Positions 41,321-50,256 of a DNA stretch of 64,000 nt are shown here, in pieces; the first letter of the stretch is position 1, and every line of letters starts with the position of its first letter. The notes under the pieces are model-generated. The model did no database searches and was not told the origin of the DNA. It was given only the letters and a program-made list of their open reading frames with translations. Made by a program: the position numbers and the translations under genes. The DNA lies in the NCBI RefSeq assembly GCF_014656055.1, contig NZ_BNBR01000001.1, positions 1,674,001 to 1,738,000 of the forward strand, in the 5' to 3' direction. This DNA is from Streptomyces griseosporeus (GTDB lineage Bacteria > Actinomycetota > Actinomycetes > Streptomycetales > Streptomycetaceae).

Positions 41321-41550
41321 GTCCCCACCCTAGGCGGTCGACCGTCCCCGATCACCGTCCCCGAGGGCCGCCGGTAGGTGTAGGGGGCAGGGTCCTCCTC
41401 AGTGCGGAGGGCGCGGGGGGCCGAGCGGAGGAGCCGGGTCGGCGACAGGTCACCGGGCAGCACGACGAGATGGCTTTATCCGGCCCCTACCGTCGATGTG
41501 AAGGGTGGCGGCAGGGGGTCGCCACCGAAGTCAAGGGGGGCAGGCCCGTC

Positions 41551-43803
41551 ATGGCAAGTTCACAGGCGCGGGTACGGGGACTCGCCGCGCGGGCCGGCGG
41601 ATGGAGCGCCCGGCACCGGTGGGCGGCGGTCGGCATCTGGGTGCTGTTCGTCGTCCTGGCGATGGGGCTGGGCTCGGCGGCGGGCCGGGTGGACGTCAAG
41701 GACAGCGACCAGCTGAAGGGCGAGACACACACCGCCGCGAAGATCATCGAGGACGCGGGGATCGAGGAGCCGGCCAGTGAGACGGTCCTGATCCAGGCCA
41801 AGGGTACGGGGCTCAAGGCCACCGACGGGGAGTTCCGGCAGGCCGTCGGGGACGTCGTGCGGGCGGTGCGGAAGACCGGCGCGGTCACGGACGTCACCTC
41901 GCCGTACGACACCGGAACGGTCTCCAAGGACGGGCGCAGCGCGCTGGTGCAGTTCGACATGCGCGGCGCGTCGGACACCGCCGGGGAGCGCGTGCAGCCG
42001 GTCCTGGACGCGGTCGCCGGGGTGCAGAAGGAGCACGCGGGCACGCTGCGGATCGAGGAGATCGGCGGCGCGAGCATGATGAAGACGTTCGACGACGCCT
42101 TCGGGGACGACTTCCAGAAGGCCGAGTTCTCGGCCGTGCCGGTGGCCCTCGGCATCCTGCTGATCGCCTTCGGCGCGCTGGTGGCGGCGCTGCTGCCGGT
42201 GCTGCTGGCGATCACCGCGATCATGGCGACGATGGGTCTGATGGGCGTCGTCAGCCATGTGATGCCGATGAGCGACACCGCCAACTCCGTGATGCTGCTG
42301 GTCGGTATGGCGGTCGGGGTCGACTACTGCCTGTTCTACCTGCGCCGTGAGCGCGAGGAGCGGGCGGCGGGCCGGGACGCGCGGACGGCGCTGCGGATCG
42401 CCGCCGCGACCAGCGGCCGGGCGATCGTGGTCTCCGGTGTCACGGTGTGCGTGGCGATGGCGGGCATGCTCTTCACCGGTCTCGCCGAGTTCGAGGCGAT
42501 GGGCCTGGCGTCGCTGATCGTGGTGGCCGTGGCGATGGTCGGCTCGGTGACGGTGCTGCCCGCGCTGCTGTCCCTGCTGGGCGAGCGGGTCGAGAAGGGC
42601 AGGCTGCCGTTCCTGCGCCGGCGGGCGCGCAGGGCGTCCCCGCAGAGCGGCAGCCGGATCTGGAGCACGGTCCTGCGCGGGGTGCTGGCCCGTCCGGTCG
42701 TCTCGGTCGTGGTGGCGGTCGGCGCGCTGGCGGCGATCGCGGCGCCCGCGCTCGGCATGAAGACCCAGCAGCTCACGCTGGACCAGGAGTTCGGCGACTC
42801 GCTGCCGATCGTGCAGACGTACAACCGGGTCAACGAGGCCTTCCCCGGCGGTTCCGAGCCCGCCGAGGTCGTCGTCCGGGCACGGGACATCGACGATCCG
42901 CGGGTGCAGGACGCGCTGGCCGCGTTCAAGGAGCGCGCGGTCTCCTCGGGCGCCTCGCGCGGCCCGGTCGAGATCAAGACGCACGCCGCGCAGAACGTCG
43001 CCTTCGTGTACGTCCCCCTGGTGGGCGGTTCCGACCAGGACAAGGCCGGCGCGAGCCTGGAGAAGCTGCGGGACGAGGTGCGTCCCGCCACGCTGGGCCG
43101 GGTGGAGGGCGTGCAGGCGCCGATCACCGGGCAGGTCGCCGGGTCGCACGACTTCAACGACCAGCTCGCCGGTTCCGTCGTCCCGGTCTTCGCGTTCGTC
43201 GTGGTGTTCGCGTTCCTGCTGATGCTGCTGTCGTTCCGGTCGCTGACCGTCGCGATCACGTCGATCCTGCTGAACCTGCTGTCGGTGGGCGCCGCGTACG
43301 GCATCCTCGTCGCCGTCTTCCAGCACGGCTGGGGTGCCTCGCTGGTCGGGGCGGAGGGTGTCGGCGCGATCGTCAGCTGGCTGCCGCTGTTCCTGTTCGT
43401 GATCCTGTTCGGCCTGTCGATGGACTACCACGTGTTCGTGGTGTCCCGGGTGCGCGAGGCGCGGCTGCGGGGCCGTACGACCAAGGACGCGATCGCGCAC
43501 GGCGTGGTCACCACGGCGGGGGTGGTCACCAGTGCCGCCGTCATCATGGTCGCCGTCTTCGCGATCTTCGGGACGCTGTCCATGCAGTCGATGAAGCAGA
43601 TGGGCGTGGGCCTGGCCGCGGCCGTGCTCATCGACGCGACGGTCATCCGCGGTGTGCTCCTGCCGGCGGTGATGGCGCTGCTCGGTGAGCGCAACTGGTA
43701 CCTGCCGAAGTGGCTGCACCGGCTGCCGGACCTGACCCACGACGAGGCACCGGAGGCGATCGAGGCGCAGGAGGTGAGCGGGGGCGAGCCCGTCCGGGTC
43801 TGA
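41551..43803 (+). CDS. MmpL/RND-type membrane transporter
   Basis: This encodes 750 residues with 12 predicted membrane segments in two repeated halves of the MMPL type. The first soluble loop (about 50-190) holds ETHTAAKIIEDAGIEEPASE, and membrane segments 4-6 follow with DTANSVMLLVGMAVGVDYC and FYLRREREER, the conserved cytosolic turn with Asp-Tyr pairs. The second half has FGLSMDYHVFVVSRVREA. The Asp-Tyr pairs are the proton relay of MmpL proteins. These export lipids or hydrophobic compounds. The ATG at 41551 is chosen for its G-rich upstream sequence. The 230-bp gap before it holds a TACCGT box (41488-41493) that may be its -10. Confidence 0.92.
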   Translation: MASSQARVRGLAARAGGWSARHRWAAVGIWVLFVVLAMGLGSAAGRVDVKDSDQLKGETHTAAKIIEDAGIEEPASETVLIQAKGTGLKATDGEFRQAVGDVVRAVRKTGAVTDVTSPYDTGTVSKDGRSALVQFDMRGASDTAGERVQPVLDAVAGVQKEHAGTLRIEEIGGASMMKTFDDAFGDDFQKAEFSAVPVALGILLIAFGALVAALLPVLLAITAIMATMGLMGVVSHVMPMSDTANSVMLLVGMAVGVDYCLFYLRREREERAAGRDARTALRIAAATSGRAIVVSGVTVCVAMAGMLFTGLAEFEAMGLASLIVVAVAMVGSVTVLPALLSLLGERVEKGRLPFLRRRARRASPQSGSRIWSTVLRGVLARPVVSVVVAVGALAAIAAPALGMKTQQLTLDQEFGDSLPIVQTYNRVNEAFPGGSEPAEVVVRARDIDDPRVQDALAAFKERAVSSGASRGPVEIKTHAAQNVAFVYVPLVGGSDQDKAGASLEKLRDEVRPATLGRVEGVQAPITGQVAGSHDFNDQLAGSVVPVFAFVVVFAFLLMLLSFRSLTVAITSILLNLLSVGAAYGILVAVFQHGWGASLVGAEGVGAIVSWLPLFLFVILFGLSMDYHVFVVSRVREARLRGRTTKDAIAHGVVTTAGVVTSAAVIMVAVFAIFGTLSMQSMKQMGVGLAAAVLIDATVIRGVLLPAVMALLGERNWYLPKWLHRLPDLTHDEAPEAIEAQEVSGGEPVRV

Positions 43804-43817
43804 ACCCGCGTCCGTTG

Positions 43818-43856
43818 CGGGGCCCGTCCGGCTCCTTCGGGAACCGGCGGGCCCCG
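43818..43856 (+). terminator. hairpin terminator after the MmpL gene
   Basis: CGGGGCCCG (43818-43826) pairs perfectly with CGGGCCCCG (43848-43856), and further pairing of TCCGG with CCGG occurs inside. It starts 14 nt after the MmpL stop. Confidence 0.8.
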
Positions 43857-43921
43857 TGGCACGTCCTCATGGCCGACCGGCGCACCACCTGACCATCTGT
43901 CACCTCGGGGGGGGACAGCAC

Positions 43922-44902
43922 ATGGACGGCACCATGGACCGGCGCGCGCTGCTGCGCGGTGTGCTCGCGGGCGCGGTCGCGGCACCGGCCGCGGGACTGC
44001 TGACGGCGGGCACCGCCGAGGCGGCGCCCGCGGCGTTCGACGTACTGCTGGGGGACGTCACCTCGGGCACGATCTACCAGTTCGCCCGGACCAAGCCGTT
44101 CACCCGGGCGAACGTGAAGTGGTCGTTCAAGCCCTCCGGCGGGCATCCGATGGAGCACCGGGTCCGCGACACGTCCGCGGACGGCCGGATCCTGCTGGTC
44201 GCGACCGGCACCCGGGACAGCGGGGTGGCGAGCATCCGCCGCCGCAGCGACAACAAGCTGCTGTGGTCGGCGTCGCTCGGCACCTATCTGCACTCCGTCG
44301 AACGGGCGCCCGGCACCGGTGTCGTGGTGGTGGCGGGCCGCAGCAGGGGCCCGGCGCCGGGCGGTGACGGCGGCGCCACCAAGGGCGGCAGGATCTATGT
44401 GTACCGGCCCACCGACCGCTCCAGCCGGTCCCTGGTCAAGGCCCAGCAGTTCGACTTCCACCAGGCGCACGGGCTGCTGTGGGACCCGCAGCTGGAGCGC
44501 ATGTGGATCATCGGCGGGAGTGTCCTCCAGGCGTACCGGATCGTGACGACGGCGAGTTCGGCCAAGCTCGTCGCCGATCCCGGGCGCCGGGTCAAGGTGA
44601 CCCGCGGCCACGACCTCCAGCCCGACTACACCAGCCCGGGCCGCCTGCTGTTCACCGACACCAACGGCGTGTACGGCTACGACAAGACCACCAAGAAGGT
44701 CACCCTGCTCTACGGCCGCCACCATGTGAAGTCCTTCGTGCGGCACGCCTCCGGCGAGGAGATGTGGACCGGCGCCGCCGACGGGGGCAGCGCCTTCGGC
44801 ACCAAGTGGGTCCACTTCAACCGGGCGGGGGCCCGCGCCCTGGAGACGGGCGGCGGCCCCGTCGTGTACAAGGCGCGGATCCTCGACCCCGCGTACCTGT
44901 AG
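43922..44902 (+). CDS. Tat-secreted beta-propeller-like protein of unknown function (possibly DUF6528)
   Basis: This encodes 326 residues. The signal has a Tat-type start (MDRRALLRGVLAGAVAAPAA) and ends TAEAAPA near residue 38. The ATG at 43922 has GGGGGGGGAC upstream; an internal ATG at 43934 is also possible. The mature part reads as a propeller built of short strands with repeated W/H motifs: NVKWSFKPSGGHPMEHRVRD, DNKLLWSASLGTYLHSVERA, QFDFHQAHGLLWDPQLERMW, and VKVTRGHDLQPDYTSPGR. The periodic His residues (MEHR, LHS, AHGL, GHDL) fall at similar places in successive units. The family assignment is from memory and uncertain; no enzyme motif was found. Confidence 0.75.
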   Translation: MDGTMDRRALLRGVLAGAVAAPAAGLLTAGTAEAAPAAFDVLLGDVTSGTIYQFARTKPFTRANVKWSFKPSGGHPMEHRVRDTSADGRILLVATGTRDSGVASIRRRSDNKLLWSASLGTYLHSVERAPGTGVVVVAGRSRGPAPGGDGGATKGGRIYVYRPTDRSSRSLVKAQQFDFHQAHGLLWDPQLERMWIIGGSVLQAYRIVTTASSAKLVADPGRRVKVTRGHDLQPDYTSPGRLLFTDTNGVYGYDKTTKKVTLLYGRHHVKSFVRHASGEEMWTGAADGGSAFGTKWVHFNRAGARALETGGGPVVYKARILDPAYL

Positions 44903-44908
44903 GCGGGG

Positions 44909-46105
44909 TCAGCCGGCGGGCAGTTCGGCCTCGATGAGGTCGGCCGCCCGCCGGGTGCCGCCCTCCTCCGCCATCTGCGCCTGGATCTCCTTCAGCCGGC
45001 GGGCCACCTCCGGGTCGTCGACGAGGGCGAGGGCCGTCTCGCGCAGCGTCTCGGCGGTCGCCTCGGCCGTCGGCAGGTGCCGGGCGACGCCGAGGCCCTG
45101 GAGCACGTCCGCGTTGCCGAACTGGTCCGCGGCCTGCGGTACGGCGATCATCGGGGTGGCGGTGGCCAGCCCCTCCTGGCTGCCGCCGGCGCCGGCGTGG
45201 GTGACGAACAGGTCGGCCTGCTTCAGGACCGCCAACTGCGGTACCCAGTCGCGCACTTCGACGCTCGCCGGTACGTCGCCCAGTTCGGCGGGGTCGACGT
45301 GCTTGCCGATCTGCAGGACGAGGTGCCAGCCGGGCAGGTCGCCGAAGGCCCGTACGCACTCCCGGTAGAAGGCCGGCTGCCGGGTGAAGGCCGATCCCAG
45401 CGAGACCAGGACGACCTTGTCGGCACCGGCGGGGCGCCGCCAGCCGCCCTCCGCCTCGCGGTCGCCCTGGCAGGCGCCGACGAAGGTGTACACGTCCGGG
45501 TCGACCCGGTCGGCGTTCCACTGGAGCGCCCTGGGGATGAGGACGAGCGAACGGGCGGGGCGGCCGGCGAAGTCGTCGGGGTGCAGATCGATCCCGTTCT
45601 CCTGCAGCCAGGCCTGGAAGCGGGCGTAGTACGCCTTGCCGCGCTCGGTCTTCTTCGGCTCCTCCCACATCGGGGTGGCCACCTCTTCCTCGTACCCCGC
45701 CCAGGCCACCATGTGGGGCGCCAGGGAGATCGCGGGGACGCCCCAGCGGTGGGCGAGGACCCGGGCCGGGTAGGAGGCGGTGTCGTGCAGCACGAGGTCG
45801 GGCTCGTCGCCCTCGTAGGCCTCGGTCAGCTGGGGCAGCGCCTGCACGGCGTCGTCCAGGAACGGCTCCACGTTGTCGAGGAGGGTGGTCCCCCAGGCCG
45901 ACGGGTCGTCGTCGGGGGCGGGCAGGATCGAGGTCCAGGGCTTCACCTCGGCACCGGTCTCGGCGACCTTGCCGGCGAGGGCGGGCGGGACGGCGTAGGT
46001 GACGCGGTGGCCGCGCGCGACGAGCTCGCGGATCACCTCCAGGCTGGGGTTCACATGGCCGTGGGCGGCGATGGAGAACATGGCGATGTGCGCGCGACGG
46101 GTCAT
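44909..46105 (-). CDS. macrolide-type glycosyltransferase (MGT/OleD-like, GT1)
   Basis: This encodes 398 residues, the usual length of OleD and Mgt. The catalytic base is H15 in [11 protein letters not shown]. The acceptor pocket region has [20 protein letters not shown]. The UDP-sugar binding C-terminal domain has [29 protein letters not shown] and [18 protein letters not shown], then [16 protein letters not shown], all typical. Enzymes of this group inactivate macrolides and other aglycones by adding glucose. No antibiotic biosynthesis genes flank it, so detoxification is more likely than biosynthesis. A clean promoter with an internal palindrome precedes it, so it is probably under repressor control. 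Confidence 0.93.
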   Translation of the reverse strand: MTRRAHIAMFSIAAHGHVNPSLEVIRELVARGHRVTYAVPPALAGKVAETGAEVKPWTSILPAPDDDPSAWGTTLLDNVEPFLDDAVQALPQLTEAYEGDEPDLVLHDTASYPARVLAHRWGVPAISLAPHMVAWAGYEEEVATPMWEEPKKTERGKAYYARFQAWLQENGIDLHPDDFAGRPARSLVLIPRALQWNADRVDPDVYTFVGACQGDREAEGGWRRPAGADKVVLVSLGSAFTRQPAFYRECVRAFGDLPGWHLVLQIGKHVDPAELGDVPASVEVRDWVPQLAVLKQADLFVTHAGAGGSQEGLATATPMIAVPQAADQFGNADVLQGLGVARHLPTAEATAETLRETALALVDDPEVARRLKEIQAQMAEEGGTRRAADLIEAELPAG

Positions 46106-46112
46106 GCCCCCG

Positions 46113-46142
46113 ACGCTAGACGAGACGAGACGTCTCGTGCAA
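46113..46142 (-). promoter_or_regulatory. promoter of the glycosyltransferase gene with 14-bp palindromic operator
   Basis: On the minus strand, TTGCAC (46142-46137) and TAGCGT (46118-46113) are separated by 18 bp, and the -10 box ends 7 nt before the ATG at 46105. The perfect palindrome ACGAGACGTCTCGT (46125-46138) fills the spacer, and GACGAG is repeated just beside it. This is the geometry of a TetR-type repressor site. No regulator gene lies next to it. Confidence 0.7.
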
Positions 46143-46153
46143 CTTGTATGACT

Positions 46154-46197
46154 GGCTCCTCTCAGTGCTGGTTCTGAACGGCTCCTCTCAGCGTTGG
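46154..46197. repeat. 26-bp tandem duplication of the 3' end of the sugar-binding protein gene
   Basis: GGCTCCTCTCAGTGCTGG (46154-46171) and GGCTCCTCTCAGCGTTGG (46180-46197) differ at two of 18 positions and are offset by 26 bp. The right copy contains the true stop codon (TCA at 46188-46190, minus-strand gene) and the left copy contains an equivalent TCA at 46162. Confidence 0.65.
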
Positions 46198-47459
46198 TAG
46201 CGGGCGAGGACCAGGTTGCCGTCGCGTTCCAGGCGGCGGCGCAGCTCGTCGAGGCCGATCGCGCCGCTGTAGTACTCCTGGAAGGCGGGGGTGGCGACCT
46301 TGTCCTTCCACTCGGGATAGCCGCGGACGGACTGGGCGGGCGCCGAGGTGAGGTGGGCGGCGAGGGCGGTGCCGGTCGCCCAGCCGTCGCGGGCGGTGTG
46401 CAGGGCGGGGTCCTTCAGCGCCTCGGTGCCGGTGGGCAGCATCCAGTCGCCGAGGGCGAGGCGGACCATGTTGCGCGGCTGGAGCAGGAAGTCCAGGAAG
46501 GCGGCGGCCTCCTTCTTGTGCGGGCTGTCCTGGGCGATCGACAGGGTCTGCGGGCTGACGCCCTGGGTGAGCCCGCCGGCGCCGGCCGGGGCGGGCAGTA
46601 CCTGCCAGCTGAATCCCTTCGGGGCCTGCTGGGCGATCTGCTGCCGGTAGGAGAACCCGAGCGGCACCATGGCGTACCGGCCGCCGAAGAAACCGGGCAG
46701 GGTGTCCGAGCCGCCGCTGCCGAGCGTGGTGCGCGGGGCGCTGCCGTCGGCGGCGAGCTGGTCGCGCACGGTGCGGGGCACGATCTCGTCGGCCGCCTCG
46801 AAGCGGATGGCGACCTTGCCGTCCGGGCCGCGGTGGAAGAGGCGGCCGCCCGCCGACAGCGACAGGTTGAGCGTCGCGGAGACGGGCTCCTTCAGCGGCC
46901 AGGCCACGCCGTACCGGCCGCCGCCGCTCAGCTCCTTCGTCACCTGCCGGAACTCCGGCCAGGTCCAGGGGTGTTCGGGTGTGGGGATGCGCACGCCGGC
47001 CTGCCGCAGCCAGGTCGCGTTGGCCACGAGGACGCGCGGCTCCTGGAGGAAGGGCACGCCGTAGACGCGGCCCTCGAAGGTGGCCGTGTCCCAGCTGCGC
47101 CGCGGGATGGCCGCCTTCAGGCGGGCCGGGAGCAGGCGGGTGAGGTCGGCGAGGTAGCCGCCGTGGGCGAAGTCGGCGAGGTCGTCGGCTGCGTCGTGGA
47201 CGATGTCGGGTGCCTCGCCGCCCTCGAAGGAGGTCAGCAGCTGGTCGTGGACGGAGTCCCAGCTGCCCTGCACGTACCGGACGGTGACGCCCGGGTGGGT
47301 GGCGTTCCACTCGCGCACCAGCTCCTTGGTGGCGCGGACGGAGTCGTCCTGCCAGGCGAGGGACTGGAAGCGCAGCACGATACGGCCGTCGCCGCCCCCG
47401 TCGGGGGAGGCACAGCCGGCGAGCAGCAGGACGAGGATCGCGATGAGGCGCAGGCGCAT
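46188..47459 (-). CDS. ABC transporter sugar-binding lipoprotein
   Basis: This encodes 423 residues. The lipoprotein signal ends LLAGC (Cys near residue 16). The family 1 solute-binding fold is clear: [40 protein letters not shown], then [39 protein letters not shown], and [16 protein letters not shown]. Ligands are oligosaccharides. The ATG at 47459 shares a base with the stop of the permease gene (TGATG), so the three genes are translationally coupled. Its stop region is duplicated downstream. Confidence 0.93.
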   Translation of the reverse strand: MRLRLIAILVLLLAGCASPDGGGDGRIVLRFQSLAWQDDSVRATKELVREWNATHPGVTVRYVQGSWDSVHDQLLTSFEGGEAPDIVHDAADDLADFAHGGYLADLTRLLPARLKAAIPRRSWDTATFEGRVYGVPFLQEPRVLVANATWLRQAGVRIPTPEHPWTWPEFRQVTKELSGGGRYGVAWPLKEPVSATLNLSLSAGGRLFHRGPDGKVAIRFEAADEIVPRTVRDQLAADGSAPRTTLGSGGSDTLPGFFGGRYAMVPLGFSYRQQIAQQAPKGFSWQVLPAPAGAGGLTQGVSPQTLSIAQDSPHKKEAAAFLDFLLQPRNMVRLALGDWMLPTGTEALKDPALHTARDGWATGTALAAHLTSAPAQSVRGYPEWKDKVATPAFQEYYSGAIGLDELRRRLERDGNLVLARYQR

Positions 47460-48292
47460 CAGCTCTTCACCGCCCCGGCGAGCATGCCGCCCGCGATCCG
47501 CCGCTGCACGAGGGCGAAGAAGACCAGCGAGGGCAGGGTGGCGAGGACGGCCGCGGCGGCCAGCGGGCCGAGGTCGGCGACGCCCTCGGCGCCGATGAAG
47601 CGGGTCAGCACCACCGGCAGGGTCTGTTTCTCCGGCGTCTTGAGCAGGACGAGCGCGAAGAAGAACTCGTTCCACGCGGTGACGAACGCGAACAGCGCCG
47701 TCGCCGCGATGCCCGGCGCGAGCAGCGGCGCGGTCACCGACACCAGGGTGCGCAGCCGCCCGGCGCCGTCGACGGCCGCGGCCTCCTCCAGCTCGACGGG
47801 CACGGCCCGGACGTACCCGGTGAGCAGCCACAGGGCGAACGGCAGCGCCCACACGACGTACACCATCACCAGCCCGGCCTGGGAGTCGATCAGCCGCAGG
47901 CTCCGCAGCACGAGGAACAGCGGGATGATCACCAGGACGAACGGGAAGGCCTGGCTGACCACGACCCAGCCGCTCGCGGCCCGCGCGAGCCGGGTGCGGC
48001 GCCGGGCCATGACGTACGCCATCGGCGTCGCGAGGCATACGGCGATCAGCGCGGCGGCGAGCGCGACGAGCAGGGAGTTGAGCGCGGAGCGCAGCAGGGG
48101 CTGCTCGTCGAAGGCCTGCCGGAAGTTGGCGAGGGTGGGGTGCTCGGGGATCCACGTGGGGTGCAGACTGCCCAGTTCCCGCGGGGGTTTGAAGGCGGTG
48201 GACAGCAGCCAGAGGAAGGGGAAGGAGAGGAAGGCGAGGTAGGCCAGCAGGGCGGCGTACTGGCCGGCGCGGGTGGCGGCGCGGGTCCTCAT
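47459..48292 (-). CDS. ABC transporter permease, MalG-type
   Basis: This encodes 277 residues with six membrane segments. The conserved cytosolic loop is PVELEEAAAVDGAGRLRTLV, carrying the EAA-x3-G motif of carbohydrate permeases. The N-terminus FLSFPFLWLLSTAFKPPREL is typical of the MalG side of the pair. The ATG at 48292 overlaps the stop of the partner permease (ATGA). Confidence 0.95.
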   Translation of the reverse strand: MRTRAATRAGQYAALLAYLAFLSFPFLWLLSTAFKPPRELGSLHPTWIPEHPTLANFRQAFDEQPLLRSALNSLLVALAAALIAVCLATPMAYVMARRRTRLARAASGWVVVSQAFPFVLVIIPLFLVLRSLRLIDSQAGLVMVYVVWALPFALWLLTGYVRAVPVELEEAAAVDGAGRLRTLVSVTAPLLAPGIAATALFAFVTAWNEFFFALVLLKTPEKQTLPVVLTRFIGAEGVADLGPLAAAAVLATLPSLVFFALVQRRIAGGMLAGAVKS

Positions 48293-49224
48293 CGGTCGTC
48301 GTCTCCCCTCAGCCGGCCGGCCAGGAACACCGCGAGGCACACGGCGATCACCGCGACCATCACGCAGCCCATCGCCGCGGCGTACCCGAACTGGCCGTAC
48401 CGGAAGGCCTCTTCGTAGGCGAACAGCATCGGCAGCCGGGTGCGGCCGCCGGGGCCGCCGCCGGTGAGCACGTACACCAGGGCGAAGGCGTTGAAGTTCC
48501 AGATCAGGTTGAGCGCGGTGATGGCGAGGGCGACCGGGCGCAGGGCGGGCCAGGTGACGGCGGTGAAGCGGCGCCAGGCTCCGGCACCGTCGAGGGCGGC
48601 CGCCTCGTGCAGGTCGCGCGGGGTGTTCTGCAGGCCGGCGAGGAGGGCGACGGTGGTCTGCGGCAGGCCCGCCCAGACGCCGACGACGATGACGGCGGGC
48701 AGGGCGGTGCCGAGGGAGCTGAGCCAGTCGCGGCCGCCGCCGAGGCCGAGGTCGCGCAGGGTCTCGTTGAGGACGCCGGCGTCGGGGCTGTAGACCAGCC
48801 GCCACATGATGCCGACGACGACCTCCGGCATGGCCCACGGCACGATCGCGAGGGCGCGGGCCAGCCAGCGCAGTCGCAGGTCCTGGTTGAGCAGCAGGGC
48901 GAGGCCGAGCGCCAGCAGGAACTGCGGCACGGTCACACCGACGGCCCACACCAGGCCGATCCGGAACGACTCCCAGAACAGCGTGTCGTGCAGCAGGTCC
49001 CGGAAGTTCAGCGCGCCGATCCACCGGGTGGGCGCGGCCCGGCCCGACTGGGCGTCGGTGAAGGCGAGCAGGATGCCGTAGAGCAGCGGGCCGACGCTCA
49101 GCACGAGGATCGGGATCAGCGCGGGCAGGACCAGGAACCAGGCGCCGCGGTCGAGGGAGCGGGCGGGGCGGTGGGCGGGCGGGGCGGGTAAGGCCGGTCG
49201 TTTCACGTCGGCCACTGATGTCAC
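48289..49224 (-). CDS. ABC transporter permease, MalF-type
   Basis: This encodes 311 residues from the GTG at 49224, with AAAGGGG 9 nt upstream. Six membrane segments are seen; the loop is TPRDLHEAAALDGAGAWRRF, again the EAA motif. The N-terminus LDRGAWFLVLPALIPILVLS and VGPLLYGILLAFTDAQSG fit the MalF side. No ATPase gene is present next to this unit. Streptomyces sugar importers usually share the MsiK ATPase encoded elsewhere, and this one probably does too. Confidence 0.95.
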   Translation of the reverse strand: MTSVADVKRPALPAPPAHRPARSLDRGAWFLVLPALIPILVLSVGPLLYGILLAFTDAQSGRAAPTRWIGALNFRDLLHDTLFWESFRIGLVWAVGVTVPQFLLALGLALLLNQDLRLRWLARALAIVPWAMPEVVVGIMWRLVYSPDAGVLNETLRDLGLGGGRDWLSSLGTALPAVIVVGVWAGLPQTTVALLAGLQNTPRDLHEAAALDGAGAWRRFTAVTWPALRPVALAITALNLIWNFNAFALVYVLTGGGPGGRTRLPMLFAYEEAFRYGQFGYAAAMGCVMVAVIAVCLAVFLAGRLRGDDDR

Positions 49225-49391
49225 GGAATCAGCCCCTTTGCGATCCGGTTGGCATGGTCATGGTGGTGACCGCATGGGAGTGCGTCAAGGGGCCGCGCAC
49301 ACCGGCCGACCTGTGCGAATGCGAGACTGACCGACGACCGCTCAGCAACGGCACGGATCAGGCCACGGATGAGGACACGGAGGCGGACGGG

Positions 49392-50255
49392 ATGGACGAG
49401 GCACGGGCGCGGGAGGTGCTGGCCACGGCGGACGTGCTGCCGGGCCCGGCCGGAGGGGCGCGGCTGCTGGCCCTCGGCGAGAACGCGGTCTTCGCCGCCG
49501 GTGACCTCGTCGCCAAGGTCGGCCGCGACGCCGAACTGCTGCCCCGGGCCGCGCGGGAGCTGGACATCGCGCTGTGGCTGGAAGAGGCCGGTGTGCCCGC
49601 CGTGCGCGCCGCCCGGCCCGAGCCGCTGCTGGTCGACGGCCACCCGGTGACGGTGTGGCACCGGCTGCCCGATCCGGTTCGGCCCGCCGGGCCGCGGGAC
49701 CTGGCGGAGCTGCTGCGGATCGTGCACGCGCTGCCCGCACCGCCCGTCGCGCTGCCGCCGCGCGAGCTGCTGGGCGGCGTGGAGCGCTGGCTGCGCCTCG
49801 CGGGCGACGCGATCGACCCGGCGGACGCGGCATACCTGCGCGAGCGCCGCGACGGCTTCGCGGCCGCGGCCGCCGCCCTCACCCCGCACCTGCCGCCGGG
49901 TCCCATCCACGGCGACGCCCTGCCGCGCAATGTGCACATCGGCCCCGGCGGTCCGGTCCTGGTCGACCTGGAGACCTTCTCCGCCGACTTCCGCGAGCAC
50001 GACCTGGTCGTCATGGCCCTGTCCCACGATCGCTACGACCTGCCGACGCAGGAGTACGACGCCTTCACCGAGGCCTACGGCTGGGACGTGCGCGCCTGGG
50101 AGGGGTGCGCGGTGCTGCGCGGGGCGCGGGAGACCGCCAGCTGCGCCTGGGTGGCCCAGCACGCGCCGGGCAACCCGAAGGCACGGGCGGAGTTCGAACG
50201 ACGGGTAGCGTCGCTGCGGGACGGGGACGAGACGGTGCGGTGGTATCCGTTCTGA
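49392..50255 (+). CDS. aminoglycoside phosphotransferase family kinase
   Basis: This encodes 287 residues from the ATG at 49392, with GGAGG about 9 nt upstream. The protein-kinase-like fold shows the ATP lobe (ALGENAVFAAGDLVAKVGRD with its Lys), the catalytic loop PGPIHGDALPRNVHIGPGG (Asp and Asn) and the metal-binding LVDLETFS in place of the usual DWE/D. Members phosphorylate aminoglycosides, other antibiotics, choline or sugars; many are chromosomal with unknown substrates. It is convergent with the LysR gene, one base apart. Resistance should not be assumed. Confidence 0.87.
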   Translation: MDEARAREVLATADVLPGPAGGARLLALGENAVFAAGDLVAKVGRDAELLPRAARELDIALWLEEAGVPAVRAARPEPLLVDGHPVTVWHRLPDPVRPAGPRDLAELLRIVHALPAPPVALPPRELLGGVERWLRLAGDAIDPADAAYLRERRDGFAAAAAALTPHLPPGPIHGDALPRNVHIGPGGPVLVDLETFSADFREHDLVVMALSHDRYDLPTQEYDAFTEAYGWDVRAWEGCAVLRGARETASCAWVAQHAPGNPKARAEFERRVASLRDGDETVRWYPF

Positions 50256-50256
50256 G

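Noticed and set aside
44909..49224. A macrolide or polyketide biosynthesis cluster around the glycosyltransferase
   Set aside because: No polyketide synthase, peptide synthetase, deoxysugar or tailoring genes are present in the window.
49392..50255. Aminoglycoside resistance determinant
   Set aside because: Only the kinase fold is supported. Chromosomal members with unrelated substrates are common, so resistance is not claimed.
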